A stretch of DNA of 64,000 nucleotides from Tipula vernalis (GCA_958295665.1 OY282560.1:48422333-48486332); one strand, 5' to 3'. Counted from the stretch's first letter, positions 12,723-26,800 are shown. The notes: generated from the sequence alone by a model not told the origin. Numbers and translations: made by a program.

Positions 12723-13683
12723 ATCCAAAATCTGCAATTGTGCTCCGATTGCTGTTCTTGATACCTCTATTGAAAGGCCTCAGGACCTGTACATTTTTAG
12801 GCCAACGGGTATTTAGGTTCCTTGATTCCATTGAAAATCACCCTACTATACATCAGCCGATTCAGAGCAGTAAAAATCCAAAATCTGCAATTGTGCTTAG
12901 ATTTCTGTTCTTGATACCTTTAATGACAGGTCTCGAGACCCTTAACTGCTGTACCAACGCGTGTTTAGATTCCATAATTATTTCCGTACATTTCATAGAA
13001 AATTCGATTTGATGAAAATCGCCTTACTATACATCAGACGATTCAAAGCTATAAAAATCCAAAATCTGCAATTGTGCTCCGATTGCTGTTCTTGATACCT
13101 CTATTGAAAGGCCTCAGGACCTGTACATTTTTAGGCCAACGAGTATTTAGGTTCCTTGATTCCATTGAAAATCACCTTACTATACATCAGCCGATTCAGA
13201 GCAGTAAAAATCCAAAATCTGCAATTGTGCTTAGATTTCTGTTCTTGATACCTTTAATGACAGGCCTCGAGACCCTTAACTGCTGTACCAACGCGTGTTT
13301 AGATTCCATAATTATTTCCGTACATTTCATAGAAAATTCGATTTGATGAAAATCGCCTTACTATACATCAGACGATTCAAAGCTATAAAAATCCAAAATC
13401 TGCAATTGTGCTCCGATTGCTGTTCTTGATACCTCTATTGAAAGGCCTCAGGACCTGTACATTTTTAGGCCAACGAGTATTTAGGTTCCTTGATTCCATT
13501 GAAAATCACCTTACTATACATCAGCCGATTCTGAGCAGAAAAAATCCAAAATCTGCAATTGTGCTTAGATTTCTGTTCTTGATACCTTTAATGACAGGTC
13601 TCGAGACCCTTAACTGCTGTACCAGCGCGTGTTTACATTCCATAATTATTTCCGTACATTTCATAGAAAATTCGATTTGATGA
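12723..13683 (+). repeat. Segment duplicated at 24176-25136
   Basis: Three dimers share an ordered set of variants with the segment 11,453 bp to the right: CAACGGGTATT in the first A, GATTCAGAGCAG in the first two A copies, then GCAGAAAAAATCC, CCAGCGCG and TTTACATTCC in the third dimer. A few private changes are seen (CACCCTAC and CAGGCCTCGAG here; GATACTTCTATTG in the other copy). Confidence 0.8.
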
Positions 13684-14058
13684 AAATCGCCTTACTATAC
13701 ATCAGACGATTCAAAGCTATAAAAATCCAAAATCTGCAATTGTGCTCCGATTGCTGTTCTTAATACCTCAATTGAAAGGCCTCAGGACCTGTACATTTTT
13801 AGGCCAACGAGTATTTAGGTTCCTTGATTCCATTGAAAATCACCTTACTATACATCAGCCGATTCAGAGCAGTAAAAATCCAAAATCTGCAATTGTGCTT
13901 AGATTTCTGTTCTTGATACCTTTAATGACAGGTCTCGAGACCCTTAAATGCTGTACCAACGCGTGTTTAGATTCCATAATTATTTCCGTACATTTCATAG
14001 AAAATTCGATTTGATGAAAATCACCTTACTATACATCAGACGATTCAGAGCTATAAAA

Positions 14059-15517
14059 ATCCAAAATCTGCAATTGTGCTCGGATTGCTGTTCTTGATAC
14101 CTCTATTAAAAGGCCTCAGGACCTGTACATTTTAAGGCCAACGAGTATTTAGGTTCCTTGATTCCATTGAAAATCACCTTACTATACATCAGCCGATTCT
14201 GAGCAGTAAAAATCCAAAATCTGCAATTGTGCTTAGATTTTTGTTCTTGATACCTCTATTGAAAGGCCTCAGGACCTGTACATTTTTAGGCCAACGAGTA
14301 TTAAGGTTCCTTGATTCCATTGAAAATCACCTTACTATACATCAGCCGATTATGAGCAGTAAAAATCCAAAATCTGCAATTGTGCTTAGATTTCGGTTCT
14401 TGATACCTCTATTGAAATGCCTCAGACCTGTACATTTTTAGGCCAACGAGTATTTAGGTTCCTTGATTCCATTGAAAATCACCTTACTATACAACAGCCG
14501 ATTCAGAGCAGTAAAAATCCAAAATCTGCAATTGTGCTTAGATTTCTGTTCTTGATACCTCTATTGAAATGCCTCAGACCTGTACATTTTTAGGCCAACG
14601 AGTATTTAGGTTCCTTGATTCCATTGAAAATCACCTTACTATACAACAGCCGATTCAGAGCAGTAAAAATCCAAAATCTGCAATTGTGCTTAGATTTCTG
14701 TTCTTGATACCTTTAATGACAGGTCTCGAGACCCTTAACGGCTGTACCAACGCGTGTTTAGATTCCATAATTATTTCCGTACATTTCATAGAAAATTCGA
14801 TTTGATGAAAATCGCCTTACTATAGATCAGACGATTCAGAGCTATAAAAATCCAAAATCTGCAATTGTGCTCCGATTGCTGTTCTTAATACCTCAATTGA
14901 AAGGCCTCAGGACCTGTACATTTTTAGGTCAACGAGTATTTAGGTTCCTTGATTCCATTGAAAATCACCTTACTATACATCAGCCGATTCTGAGCAGTAA
15001 AAATCCAAAATCTGCAATTGTGCTTAGATTTCTGTTCTTGATACCTTTAATGACAGGTCTCGAGACCCTTAACGGCTGTACCAACGCGTGTTTAGATTCC
15101 ATAATTATTTCCGTACATTTCATAGAAAATTCGATTTGATGAAAATCGCCTTACTATAGATCAGACGATTCAGAGCTATAAAAATCCAAAATCTGCAATT
15201 GTGCTCCGATTGCTGTTCTTAATACCTCAATTGAAAGGCCTCAGGACCTGTACATTTTTAGGTCAACGAGTATTTAGGTTCCTTGATTCCATTGAAAATC
15301 ACCTTACTATACGACAGCCGATTCAGAGCAGTAAAAATCCAAAATCTGCAATTGTGCTTAGATTTCTGTTCTTGATACCTTTAATGACAGGTCTCGAGAT
15401 CCTTAACTGCTGTACCAACGCGTGTTTAGATTTCATAATTATTTCCGTACATTTCATAGAAAATTCGATTTGATGAAAATCGCCTTACTATAGATCAGAC
15501 GATTCAGAGCTATAAAA
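14059..15517 (+). repeat. Displaced copy of the irregular zone (A-A'-A''-A''-B)
   Basis: The order A (TTTTAAGG type), A', A'' (TTTCGGTTC), A'', B, A, B repeats that at 5283-6407 with an offset of 8,776 bp. Private differences are CTATTAAAAGG and AGTATTAAGG. It interrupts otherwise regular dimers, which points to insertion or exchange between distant parts of the array. Confidence 0.88.
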
Positions 15518-17182
15518 ATCCAAAATCTGCAATTGTGCTCCGATTGCTGTTCTTAATACCTCAATTGAAAGGCCTCAGGACCTGTACATTTTTAGGTCAA
15601 CGAGTATTTAGGTTCCTTGATTCCATTGAAAATCACCTTACTATACAACAGCCGATTCAGAGCAGTAAAAATCCAAAATCTGCAATTGTGCTTAGATTTC
15701 TGTTCTTGATACCTTTAATGACAGGTCTCGAGATCCTTAACTGCTGTACCAACGCGTGTTTAGATTCCATAATTATTTCCGTACATTTCATAGAAAATTC
15801 GATTTGATGAAAATCACCTTACTATAGATCAGACGATTCAGAGCTATAAAAATCCAAAATCTGCAATTGTGCTCCGATTGCTGTTCTTGATACCTCTATT
15901 GAAAGGCCTCAGGACCTGTACATTTTTAGGCCAACGAGTATTTAGGTTCCTTGATTCCATTGAAAATCACCTTACTATACATCAGCCGATTCTGAGCAGT
16001 AAAAATCCAAAATCTGCAATTGTGCTTAGATTTCTGTTCTTGATACCTTTAATGACAGGTCTCGAGACCTGTAACTGCTGTACCAACGCGTGTTTAGATT
16101 CCATAATTATTTCCGTACATTTCATAGAAAATTCGATTTGATGAAAATCACCTTACATCAGACGATTCAGAGCTATAAAAATCCAAAATCTGCAATTGTG
16201 CTCCGATTGCTGTTCTTGATACCTCTATTGAAAGGCCTCAGGACCTGTACATTTTTAGGCCAACGAGTATTTAGGTTCCTTGATTCCATTGAAAATCACC
16301 TTACTATACATCAGCCGATTCAGAGCAGTAAAAATCCAAAATCTGCAATTGTGCTTAGATTTCTGTTCTTGATACCTTTAATGACAGGTCTCGAGACCCT
16401 TAACGGCTGTACCAACGCGTGTTTAGATTCCATAATTATTTCCGTACATTTCATAGAAAATTCGATTTGATGAAAATCGCCTTACTATAGATCAGACGAT
16501 TCAGAGCTATAAAAATCCAAAATCTGCAATTGTGCTCCGATTGCTGTTCTTGATACCTCTATTGAAAGGCCTCAGGACCTGTACATTTTTAGGCCAACGA
16601 GTATTTAGGTTCCTTGATTCCATTGAAAATCACCTTACTATACATCAGCCGATTCTGAGCAGTAAAAATCCAAAATCTGCAATTGTGCTTAGATTTCTGT
16701 TCTTGATACCTTTAATGACAAGTCTCGAGACCCTTAACTGCTGTACCAACGCGTGTTTAGATTCCATAATTATTTCCGTACATTTCATAGAAAATTCGAT
16801 TTGATGAAAATCGCCTTACTATACATCAGACGATTCAAAGCTATAAAAATCCAAAATCTGCAATTGTGCTCCGATTGCTGTTCTTGATACCTCTATTGAA
16901 AGGCCTCAGGACCTGTACATTTTTAGGCCAACGAGTATTTAGGTTCCTTGATTCCATTGAAAATCACCTTACTATACATCAGCCGATTCTGAGCAGTAAA
17001 AATCCAAAATCTGCAATTGTGCTTAGATTTCTGTTCTTGATACCTTTAATGACAAGTCTCGAGACCCTTAACTGCTGTACCAACGCGTGTTTAGATTCCA
17101 TAATTATTTCCGTACATTTCATAGAAAATTCGATTTGATGAAAATCGCCTTACTATACATCAGACGATTCAAAGCTATAAAA
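15518..17182 (+). repeat. Five-dimer block (1,665 bp), first copy
   Basis: Dimer order by B markers is GAGATCC, GAGACCTGTAAC with a 5-bp deletion, AACGGCTG, ACAAGTCTCGAG, ACAAGTCTCGAG. The length is 5 x 334 minus 5. The same order occurs at 17183-18846 and 20512-22176. Confidence 0.85.
16005..16180 (+). repeat. B monomer with 5-bp deletion near its 3' end
   Basis: CACCTTACATCAGACG replaces CACCTTACTATACATCAGACG, making this B 176 bp. The deletion is shared by the B copies ending near 17845, 19175, 21174 and 22505. All of them also carry GAGACCTGTAAC or its GAGACCTGCAAC derivative, so they descend from one event. Confidence 0.9.
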
Positions 17183-20100
17183 ATCCAAAATCTGCAATTG
17201 TGCTCCGATTGCTGTTCTTAATACCTCAATTGAAAGGCCTCAGGACCTGTACATTTTTAGGTCAACGAGTATTTAGGTTCCTTGATTCCATTGAAAATCA
17301 CCTTACTATACAACAGCCGATTCAGAGCAGTAAAAATCCAAAATCTGCAATTGTGCTTAGATTTCTGTTCTTGATACCTTTAATGACAGGTCTCGAGATC
17401 CTTAACTGCTGTACCAACGCGTGTTTAGATTCCATAATTATTTCCGTACATTTCATAGAAAATTCGATTTGATGAAAATCACCTTACTATAGATCAGACG
17501 ATTCAGAGCTATAAAAATCCAAAATCTGCAATTGTGCTCCGATTGCTGTTCTTGATACCTCTATTGAAAGGCCTCAGGACCTGTACATTTTTAGGCCAAC
17601 GAGTATTTAGGTTCCTTGATTCCATTGAAAATCACCTTACTATACATCAGCCGATTCTGAGCAGTAAAAATCCAAAATCTGCAATTGTGCTTAGATTTCT
17701 GTTCTTGATACCTTTAATGACAGGTCTCGAGACCTGTAACTGCTGTACCAACGCGTGTTTAGATTCCATAATTATTTCCGTACATTTCATAGAAAATTCG
17801 ATTTGATGAAAATCACCTTACATCAGACGATTCAGAGCTATAAAAATCCAAAATCTGCAATTGTGCTCCGATTGCTGTTCTTGATACCTCTATTGAAAGG
17901 CCTCAGGACCTGTACATTTTTAGGCCAACGAGTATTTAGGTTCCTTGATTCCATTGAAAATCACCTTACTATACATCAGCCGATTCAGAGCAGTAAAAAT
18001 CCAAAATCTGCAATTGTGCTTAGATTTCTGTTCTTGATACCTTTAATGACAGGTCTCGAGACCCTTAACGGCTGTACCAACGCGTGTTTAGATTCCATAA
18101 TTATTTCCGTACATTTCATAGAAAATTCGATTTGATGAAAATCGCCTTACTATAGATCAGACGATTCAGAGCTATAAAAATCCAAAATCTGCAATTGTGC
18201 TCCGATTGCTGTTCTTGATACCTCTATTGAAAGGCCTCAGGACCTGTACATTTTTAGGCCAACGAGTATTTAGGTTCCTTGATTCCATTGAAAATCACCT
18301 TACTATACATCAGCCGATTCTGAGCAGTAAAATCCAAAATCTGCAATTGTGCTTAGATTTCTGTTCTTGATACCTTTAATGACAAGTCTCGAGACCCTTA
18401 ACTGCTGTACCAACGCGTGTTTAGATTCCATAATTATTTCCGTACATTTCATAGAAAATTCGATTTGATGAAAATCGCCTTACTATACATCAGACGATTC
18501 AAAGCTATAAAAATCCAAAATCTGCAATTGTGCTCCGATTGCTGTTCTTGATACCTCTATTGAAAGGCCTCAGGACCTGTACATTTTTAGGCCAACGAGT
18601 ATTTAGGTTCCTTGATTCCATTGAAAATCACCTTACTATACATCAGCCGATTCTGAGCAGTAAAAATCCAAAATCTGCAATTGTGCTTAGATTTCTGTTC
18701 TTGATACCTTTAATGACAAGTCTCGAGACCCTTAACTGCTGTACCAACGCGTGTTTAGATTCCATAATTATTTCCGTACATTTCATAGAAAATTCGATTT
18801 GATGAAAATCACCTTACTATAGATCAGACGATTCAGAGCTATAAAAATCCAAAATCTGCAATTGTGCTCCGATTGCTGTTCTTGATACCTCTATTGAAAG
18901 GCCTCAGGACCTGTACATTTTTAGGCCAACGAGTATTTAGGTTCCTTGATTCCATTGAAAATCACCTTACTATACATCAGCCGATTCTGAGCAGTAAAAA
19001 TCCAAAATCTGCAATTGTGCTTAGATTTCTGTTCTTGATACCTTTAATGACAGGTCTCGAGACCTGCAACTGCTGTACCAACGCGTGTTTAGATTCCATA
19101 ATTATTTCCGTACATTTCATAGAAAATTCGATTTGATGAAAATCACCTTACATCAGACGATTCAGAGCTATAAAAATCCAAAATCTGCAATTGTGCTCCG
19201 ATTGCTGTTCTTGATACCTCTATTGAAAGGCCTCAGGACCTGTACATTTTTAGGCCAACGAGTATTTAGGTTCCTTGATTCCATTGAAAATCACCTTACT
19301 ATACATCAGCCGATTCAGAGCAGTAAAAATCCAAAATCTGCAATTGTGCTTAGATTTCTGTTCTTGATACCTTTAATGACAGGTCTCGAGACCCTTAACG
19401 GCTGTACCAACGCGTGTTTAGATTCCATAATTATTTCCGTACATTTCATAGAAAATTCGATTTGATGAAAATCGCCTTACTATAGATCAGACGATTCAGA
19501 GCTATAAAAATCCAAAATCTGCAATTGTGCTCCGATTGCTGTTCTTGATACCTCTATTGAAAGGCCTCAGGACCTGTACATTTTTAGGCCAACGAGTATT
19601 TAGGTTCCTTGATTCCATTGAAAATCACCTTACTATACATCAGCCGATTCTGAGCAGTAAAAATCCAAAATCTGCAATTGTGCTTAGATTTCTGTTCTTG
19701 ATACCTTTAATGACAAGTCTCGAGACCCTTAACTGCTGTACCAACGCGTGTTTAGATTCCATAATTATTTCCGTACATTTCATAGAAAATTCGATTTGAT
19801 GAAAATCGCCTTACTATACATCAGACGATTCAAAGCTATAAAAATCCAAAATCTGCAATTGTGCTCCGATTGCTGTTCTTGATACCTCTATTGAAAGGCC
19901 TCAGGACCTGTACATTTTTAGGCCAACGAGTATTTAGGTTCCTTGATTCCATTGAAAATCACCTTACTATACATCAGCCGATTCTGAGCAGTAAAAATCC
20001 AAAATCTGCAATTGTGCTTAGATTTCTGTTCTTGATACCTTTAATGACAAGTCTCGAGACCCTTAACTGCTGTACCAACGCGTGTTTAGATTCCATAATT

Positions 20101-20511
20101 ATTTCCGTACATTTCATAGAAAATTCGATTTGATGAAAATCGCCTTACTATACATCAGACGATTCAAAGCTATAAAAATCCAAAATCTGCAATTGTGCTC
20201 CGATTGCTGTTCTTGATACCTCTATTGAAAGGCCTCAGGACCTGTACATTTTTAGGCCAACGAGTATTTAGGTTCCTTGATTCCATTGAAAATCACCTTA
20301 CTATACATCAGCCGATTCAGAGCAGTAAAAATCCAAAATCTGCAATTGTGCTTAGATTTCTGTTCTTGATACCTTTAATGACAAGTCTCGAGACCCTTAA
20401 CTGCTGTACCAACGCGTGTTTAGATTCCATAATTATTTCCGTACATTTCATAGAAAATTCGATTTGATGAAAATCGCCTTACTATAGTTCAGACGATTCA
20501 GAGCTATAAAA
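17183..20511 (+). repeat. 3.33-kb block, left copy of an adjacent tandem duplication
   Basis: It contains ten dimers, in order: GAGATCC; deletion type; AACGGCTG; two ACAAGTCTC dimers; deletion type; AACGGCTG; three ACAAGTCTC dimers, the last ending CTATAGTTCAGACG. The next 3,330 bp repeat the same order. The only differences I saw are one missing A at about 18329 (GCAGTAAAATCC) and a T-to-C change at 19067 (GACCTGCAAC). Confidence 0.9.
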
Positions 20512-23500
20512 ATCCAAAATCTGCAATTGTGCTCCGATTGCTGTTCTTAATACCTCAATTGAAAGGCCTCAGGACCTGTACATTTTTAGGTCAACGAGTA
20601 TTTAGGTTCCTTGATTCCATTGAAAATCACCTTACTATACAACAGCCGATTCAGAGCAGTAAAAATCCAAAATCTGCAATTGTGCTTAGATTTCTGTTCT
20701 TGATACCTTTAATGACAGGTCTCGAGATCCTTAACTGCTGTACCAACGCGTGTTTAGATTCCATAATTATTTCCGTACATTTCATAGAAAATTCGATTTG
20801 ATGAAAATCACCTTACTATAGATCAGACGATTCAGAGCTATAAAAATCCAAAATCTGCAATTGTGCTCCGATTGCTGTTCTTGATACCTCTATTGAAAGG
20901 CCTCAGGACCTGTACATTTTTAGGCCAACGAGTATTTAGGTTCCTTGATTCCATTGAAAATCACCTTACTATACATCAGCCGATTCTGAGCAGTAAAAAT
21001 CCAAAATCTGCAATTGTGCTTAGATTTCTGTTCTTGATACCTTTAATGACAGGTCTCGAGACCTGTAACTGCTGTACCAACGCGTGTTTAGATTCCATAA
21101 TTATTTCCGTACATTTCATAGAAAATTCGATTTGATGAAAATCACCTTACATCAGACGATTCAGAGCTATAAAAATCCAAAATCTGCAATTGTGCTCCGA
21201 TTGCTGTTCTTGATACCTCTATTGAAAGGCCTCAGGACCTGTACATTTTTAGGCCAACGAGTATTTAGGTTCCTTGATTCCATTGAAAATCACCTTACTA
21301 TACATCAGCCGATTCAGAGCAGTAAAAATCCAAAATCTGCAATTGTGCTTAGATTTCTGTTCTTGATACCTTTAATGACAGGTCTCGAGACCCTTAACGG
21401 CTGTACCAACGCGTGTTTAGATTCCATAATTATTTCCGTACATTTCATAGAAAATTCGATTTGATGAAAATCGCCTTACTATAGATCAGACGATTCAGAG
21501 CTATAAAAATCCAAAATCTGCAATTGTGCTCCGATTGCTGTTCTTGATACCTCTATTGAAAGGCCTCAGGACCTGTACATTTTTAGGCCAACGAGTATTT
21601 AGGTTCCTTGATTCCATTGAAAATCACCTTACTATACATCAGCCGATTCTGAGCAGTAAAAATCCAAAATCTGCAATTGTGCTTAGATTTCTGTTCTTGA
21701 TACCTTTAATGACAAGTCTCGAGACCCTTAACTGCTGTACCAACGCGTGTTTAGATTCCATAATTATTTCCGTACATTTCATAGAAAATTCGATTTGATG
21801 AAAATCGCCTTACTATACATCAGACGATTCAAAGCTATAAAAATCCAAAATCTGCAATTGTGCTCCGATTGCTGTTCTTGATACCTCTATTGAAAGGCCT
21901 CAGGACCTGTACATTTTTAGGCCAACGAGTATTTAGGTTCCTTGATTCCATTGAAAATCACCTTACTATACATCAGCCGATTCTGAGCAGTAAAAATCCA
22001 AAATCTGCAATTGTGCTTAGATTTCTGTTCTTGATACCTTTAATGACAAGTCTCGAGACCCTTAACTGCTGTACCAACGCGTGTTTAGATTCCATAATTA
22101 TTTCCGTACATTTCATAGAAAATTCGATTTGATGAAAATCACCTTACTATAGATCAGACGATTCAGAGCTATAAAAATCCAAAATCTGCAATTGTGCTCC
22201 GATTGCTGTTCTTGATACCTCTATTGAAAGGCCTCAGGACCTGTACATTTTTAGGCCAACGAGTATTTAGGTTCCTTGATTCCATTGAAAATCACCTTAC
22301 TATACATCAGCCGATTCTGAGCAGTAAAAATCCAAAATCTGCAATTGTGCTTAGATTTCTGTTCTTGATACCTTTAATGACAGGTCTCGAGACCTGTAAC
22401 TGCTGTACCAACGCGTGTTTAGATTCCATAATTATTTCCGTACATTTCATAGAAAATTCGATTTGATGAAAATCACCTTACATCAGACGATTCAGAGCTA
22501 TAAAAATCCAAAATCTGCAATTGTGCTCCGATTGCTGTTCTTGATACCTCTATTGAAAGGCCTCAGGACCTGTACATTTTTAGGCCAACGAGTATTTAGG
22601 TTCCTTGATTCCATTGAAAATCACCTTACTATACATCAGCCGATTCAGAGCAGTAAAAATCCAAAATCTGCAATTGTGCTTAGATTTCTGTTCTTGATAC
22701 CTTTAATGACAGGTCTCGAGACCCTTAACGGCTGTACCAACGCGTGTTTAGATTCCATAATTATTTCCGTACATTTCATAGAAAATTCGATTTGATGAAA
22801 ATCGCCTTACTATAGATCAGACGATTCAGAGCTATAAAAATCCAAAATCTGCAATTGTGCTCCGATTGCTGTTCTTGATACCTCTATTGAAAGGCCTCAG
22901 GACCTGTACATTTTTAGGCCAACGAGTATTTAGGTTCCTTGATTCCATTGAAAATCACCTTACTATACATCAGCCGATTCTGAGCAGTAAAAATCCAAAA
23001 TCTGCAATTGTGCTTAGATTTCTGTTCTTGATACCTTTAATGACAAGTCTCGAGACCCTTAACTGCTGTACCAACGCGTGTTTAGATTCCATAATTATTT
23101 CCGTACATTTCATAGAAAATTCGATTTGATGAAAATCGCCTTACTATACATCAGACGATTCAAAGCTATAAAAATCCAAAATCTGCAATTGTGCTCCGAT
23201 TGCTGTTCTTGATACCTCTATTGAAAGGCCTCAGGACCTGTACATTTTTAGGCCAACGAGTATTTAGGTTCCTTGATTCCATTGAAAATCACCTTACTAT
23301 ACATCAGCCGATTCTGAGCAGTAAAAATCCAAAATCTGCAATTGTGCTTAGATTTCTGTTCTTGATACCTTTAATGACAAGTCTCGAGACCCTTAACTGC
23401 TGTACCAACGCGTGTTTAGATTCCATAATTATTTCCGTACATTTCATAGAAAATTCGATTTGATGAAAATCGCCTTACTATACATCAGACGATTCAAAGC

Positions 23501-23841
23501 TATAAAAATCCAAAATCTGCAATTGTGCTCCGATTGCTGTTCTTGATACCTCTATTGAAAGGCCTCAGGACCTGTACATTTTTAGGCCAACGAGTATTTA
23601 GGTTCCTTGATTCCATTGAAAATCACCTTACTATACATCAGCCGATTCAGAGCAGTAAAAATCCAAAATCTGCAATTGTGCTTAGATTTCTGTTCTTGAT
23701 ACCTTTAATGACAAGTCTCGAGACCCTTAACTGCTGTACCAACGCGTGTTTAGATTCCATAATTATTTCCGTACATTTCATAGAAAATTCGATTTGATGA
23801 AAATCGCCTTACTATAGTTCAGACGATTCAGAGCTATAAAA
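20512..23841 (+). repeat. 3.33-kb block, right copy of the tandem duplication
   Basis: All ten dimers of 17183-20511 recur in order with offsets of 3,329-3,330 bp, including the rare CTATAGTTCAGACG at 23811. The copies abut, as expected after one unequal exchange between misaligned arrays. The differences seen by eye amount to about two in 3.3 kb, so the event is recent, or a collapse or duplication was made in assembly. Confidence 0.9.
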
Positions 23842-26800
23842 ATCCAAAATCTGCAATTGTGCTCCGATTGCTGTTCTTGATACCTCTATTGAAAGGCCTC
23901 AGGACCTGTACATTTTTAGGCCAACGAGTATTTAGGTTCCTTGATTCCATTGAAAATCACCTTACTATACAACAGCCGATTCAGAGCAGTAAAAATCCAA
24001 AATCTGCAATTGTGCTTAGATTTCTGTTCTTGATACCTTTAATGACAGGTCTCGAGACCCTTAACTGCTGTACCAACGCGTGTTTAGATTCCATAATTAT
24101 TTCCGTACATTTCATAGAAAATTCGATTTGATGAAAATCACCTTACTATAGATCAGACGATTCAGAGCTATAAAAATCCAAAATCTGCAATTGTGCTCCG
24201 ATTGCTGTTCTTGATACCTCTATTGAAAGGCCTCAGGACCTGTACATTTTTAGGCCAACGGGTATTTAGGTTCCTTGATTCCATTGAAAATCACCTTACT
24301 ATACATCAGCCGATTCAGAGCAGTAAAAATCCAAAATCTGCAATTGTGCTTAGATTTCTGTTCTTGATACCTTTAATGACAGGTCTCGAGACCCTTAACT
24401 GCTGTACCAACGCGTGTTTAGATTCCATAATTATTTCCGTACATTTCATAGAAAATTCGATTTGATGAAAATCGCCTTACTATACATCAGACGATTCAAA
24501 GCTATAAAAATCCAAAATCTGCAATTGTGCTCCGATTGCTGTTCTTGATACCTCTATTGAAAGGCCTCAGGACCTGTACATTTTTAGGCCAACGAGTATT
24601 TAGGTTCCTTGATTCCATTGAAAATCACCTTACTATACATCAGCCGATTCAGAGCAGTAAAAATCCAAAATCTGCAATTGTGCTTAGATTTCTGTTCTTG
24701 ATACCTTTAATGACAGGTCTCGAGACCCTTAACTGCTGTACCAACGCGTGTTTAGATTCCATAATTATTTCCGTACATTTCATAGAAAATTCGATTTGAT
24801 GAAAATCGCCTTACTATACATCAGACGATTCAAAGCTATAAAAATCCAAAATCTGCAATTGTGCTCCGATTGCTGTTCTTGATACTTCTATTGAAAGGCC
24901 TCAGGACCTGTACATTTTTAGGCCAACGAGTATTTAGGTTCCTTGATTCCATTGAAAATCACCTTACTATACATCAGCCGATTCTGAGCAGAAAAAATCC
25001 AAAATCTGCAATTGTGCTTAGATTTCTGTTCTTGATACCTTTAATGACAGGTCTCGAGACCCTTAACTGCTGTACCAGCGCGTGTTTACATTCCATAATT
25101 ATTTCCGTACATTTCATAGAAAATTCGATTTGATGAAAATCACCTTACTATAGATCAGACGATTCAGAGCTATAAAAATCCAAAATCTGCAATTGTGCTC
25201 CGATTGCTGTTCTTGATACCTCTATTGAAAGGCCTCAGGACCTGTACATTTTTAGGCCAACGAGTATTTAGGTTCCTTGATTCCATTGAAAATCACCTTA
25301 CTATACATCAGCCGATTCTGAGCAGAAAATATCCAAAATCTGCAATTGTACTTAGATTTCTGTTCTTGATACCTTTAATGACAGGTCTCAAGACCTGTAA
25401 CTGCTGTACCAACGCGTGTTTAGATTCCATAATTATTTCCGTACATTTCATAGAAAATTCGATTTGATGAAAATCACCTTACTATAGATCAGACGATTCA
25501 GAGCTATAAAAATCCAAAATCCTCAATTGTGCTCCGATTGCTGTTCTTGATACCTCTATTGAAAGGCCTCAGGACCTGTACATTTTTAGGCCAACGAGTA
25601 TTTAGGTTCCTTGATTCCATTGAAAATCACCTTACTATACATCAGCCGATTCAGAGCAGTAAAAATCCAAAATCTGCAATTGTGCTTAGATTTCTGTTCT
25701 TGATACCTTTAATGACAGGTCTCGAGACCCTTAACTGCTGTACCAACGCGTGTTTAGATTCCATAATTATTTCCGTACATTTCATAGAAAATTCGATTTG
25801 ATGAAAATCGCCTTACTATACATCAGACGATTCAAAGCTATAAAAATCCAAAATCTGCAATTGTGCTCCGATTGCTGTTCTCGATACCTCTATTGAAAGG
25901 CCTCAGGACCTGTACATTTTTAGGCCAACGAGTATTTAGGTTCCTTGATTCCATTGAAAATCACCTTACTATACAACAGCCGATTCAGAGCAGTAAAAAT
26001 CCAAAATCTGCAATTGTGCTTAGATTTCTGTTCTTGATACCTTTAATGACAGGTCTCGAGACCCTTAACTGCTGTACCAACGCGTGTTTAGATTCCATAA
26101 TTATTTCCGTACATTTCATAGAAAATTCGATTTGATGAAAATCGCCTTACTATAGATCAGACGATTCAGAGCTATAAAAATCCAAAATCTGCAATTGTGC
26201 TCCGATTGCTGTTCTTGATACCTCTATTGAAAGGCCTCAGGACCTGTACATTTTTAGGCCAACGAGTATTTAGGTTCCTTGATTCCATTGAAAATCACCT
26301 TACTATACATCAGCCGATTCTGAGCAGTAAAAATCCAAAATCTGCAATTGTGCTTAGATTTCTGTTCTTGATACCTTTAATGACAGGTCTCGAGACCCTT
26401 AACTGCTGTACCAACGCGTGTTTAGATTCCATAATTATTTCCGTACATTTCATAGAAAATTCGATTTGATGAAAATCACCTTACTATAGATCAGACGATT
26501 CAGAGCTATAAAAATCCAAAATCTGCAATTGTGCTCCGATTGCTGTTCTTGATACCTCTATTGAAAGGCCTCAGGACCTGTACATTTTTAGGCCAACGAG
26601 TATTTAGGTTCCTTGATTCCATTGAAAATCACCTTACTATACATCAGCCGATTCAGAGCAGTAAAAATCCAAAATCTGCAATTGTGCTTAGATTTCTGTT
26701 CTTGATACCTTTAATGACAGGTCTCGAGACCCTTAACTGCTGTACCAACGCGTGTTTAGATTCCATAATTATTTCCGTACATTTCATAGAAAATTCGATT

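Larger units (their letters stand above)
8715..14058 (+). repeat. Regular zone of 16 A-B dimers
   Basis: The length is exactly 16 x 334 bp. Nearly all A copies have CTCTATTGAAAGG and AGGCCAACG, and B copies mostly have AACTGCTG. Mixed variants include GCAGAAAAAATCC in A, CCAGCGCG in B, ACAAGTCTCGAG in B, and TTTACATTCC in B. Most dimers within the zone have no net length change. Confidence 0.92.

Noticed and set aside
12800..12815. CENP-B box, suggested by CAACGGG
   Set aside because: The required TTCG half and central A are not at the right spacing, and CGGG occurs in only two monomers. TTCGATTTG in B lacks the CGGG half.
16090..16470. Longer open frames (121-141 codons) at about 16.1, 17.8, 27.5, 29.1, 37.4, 58.7, 60.2 and 62.4 kb
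   Set aside because: Each arises where an indel or an extra A joins the usual open stretch of neighbouring monomers. They have no coding features of their own.
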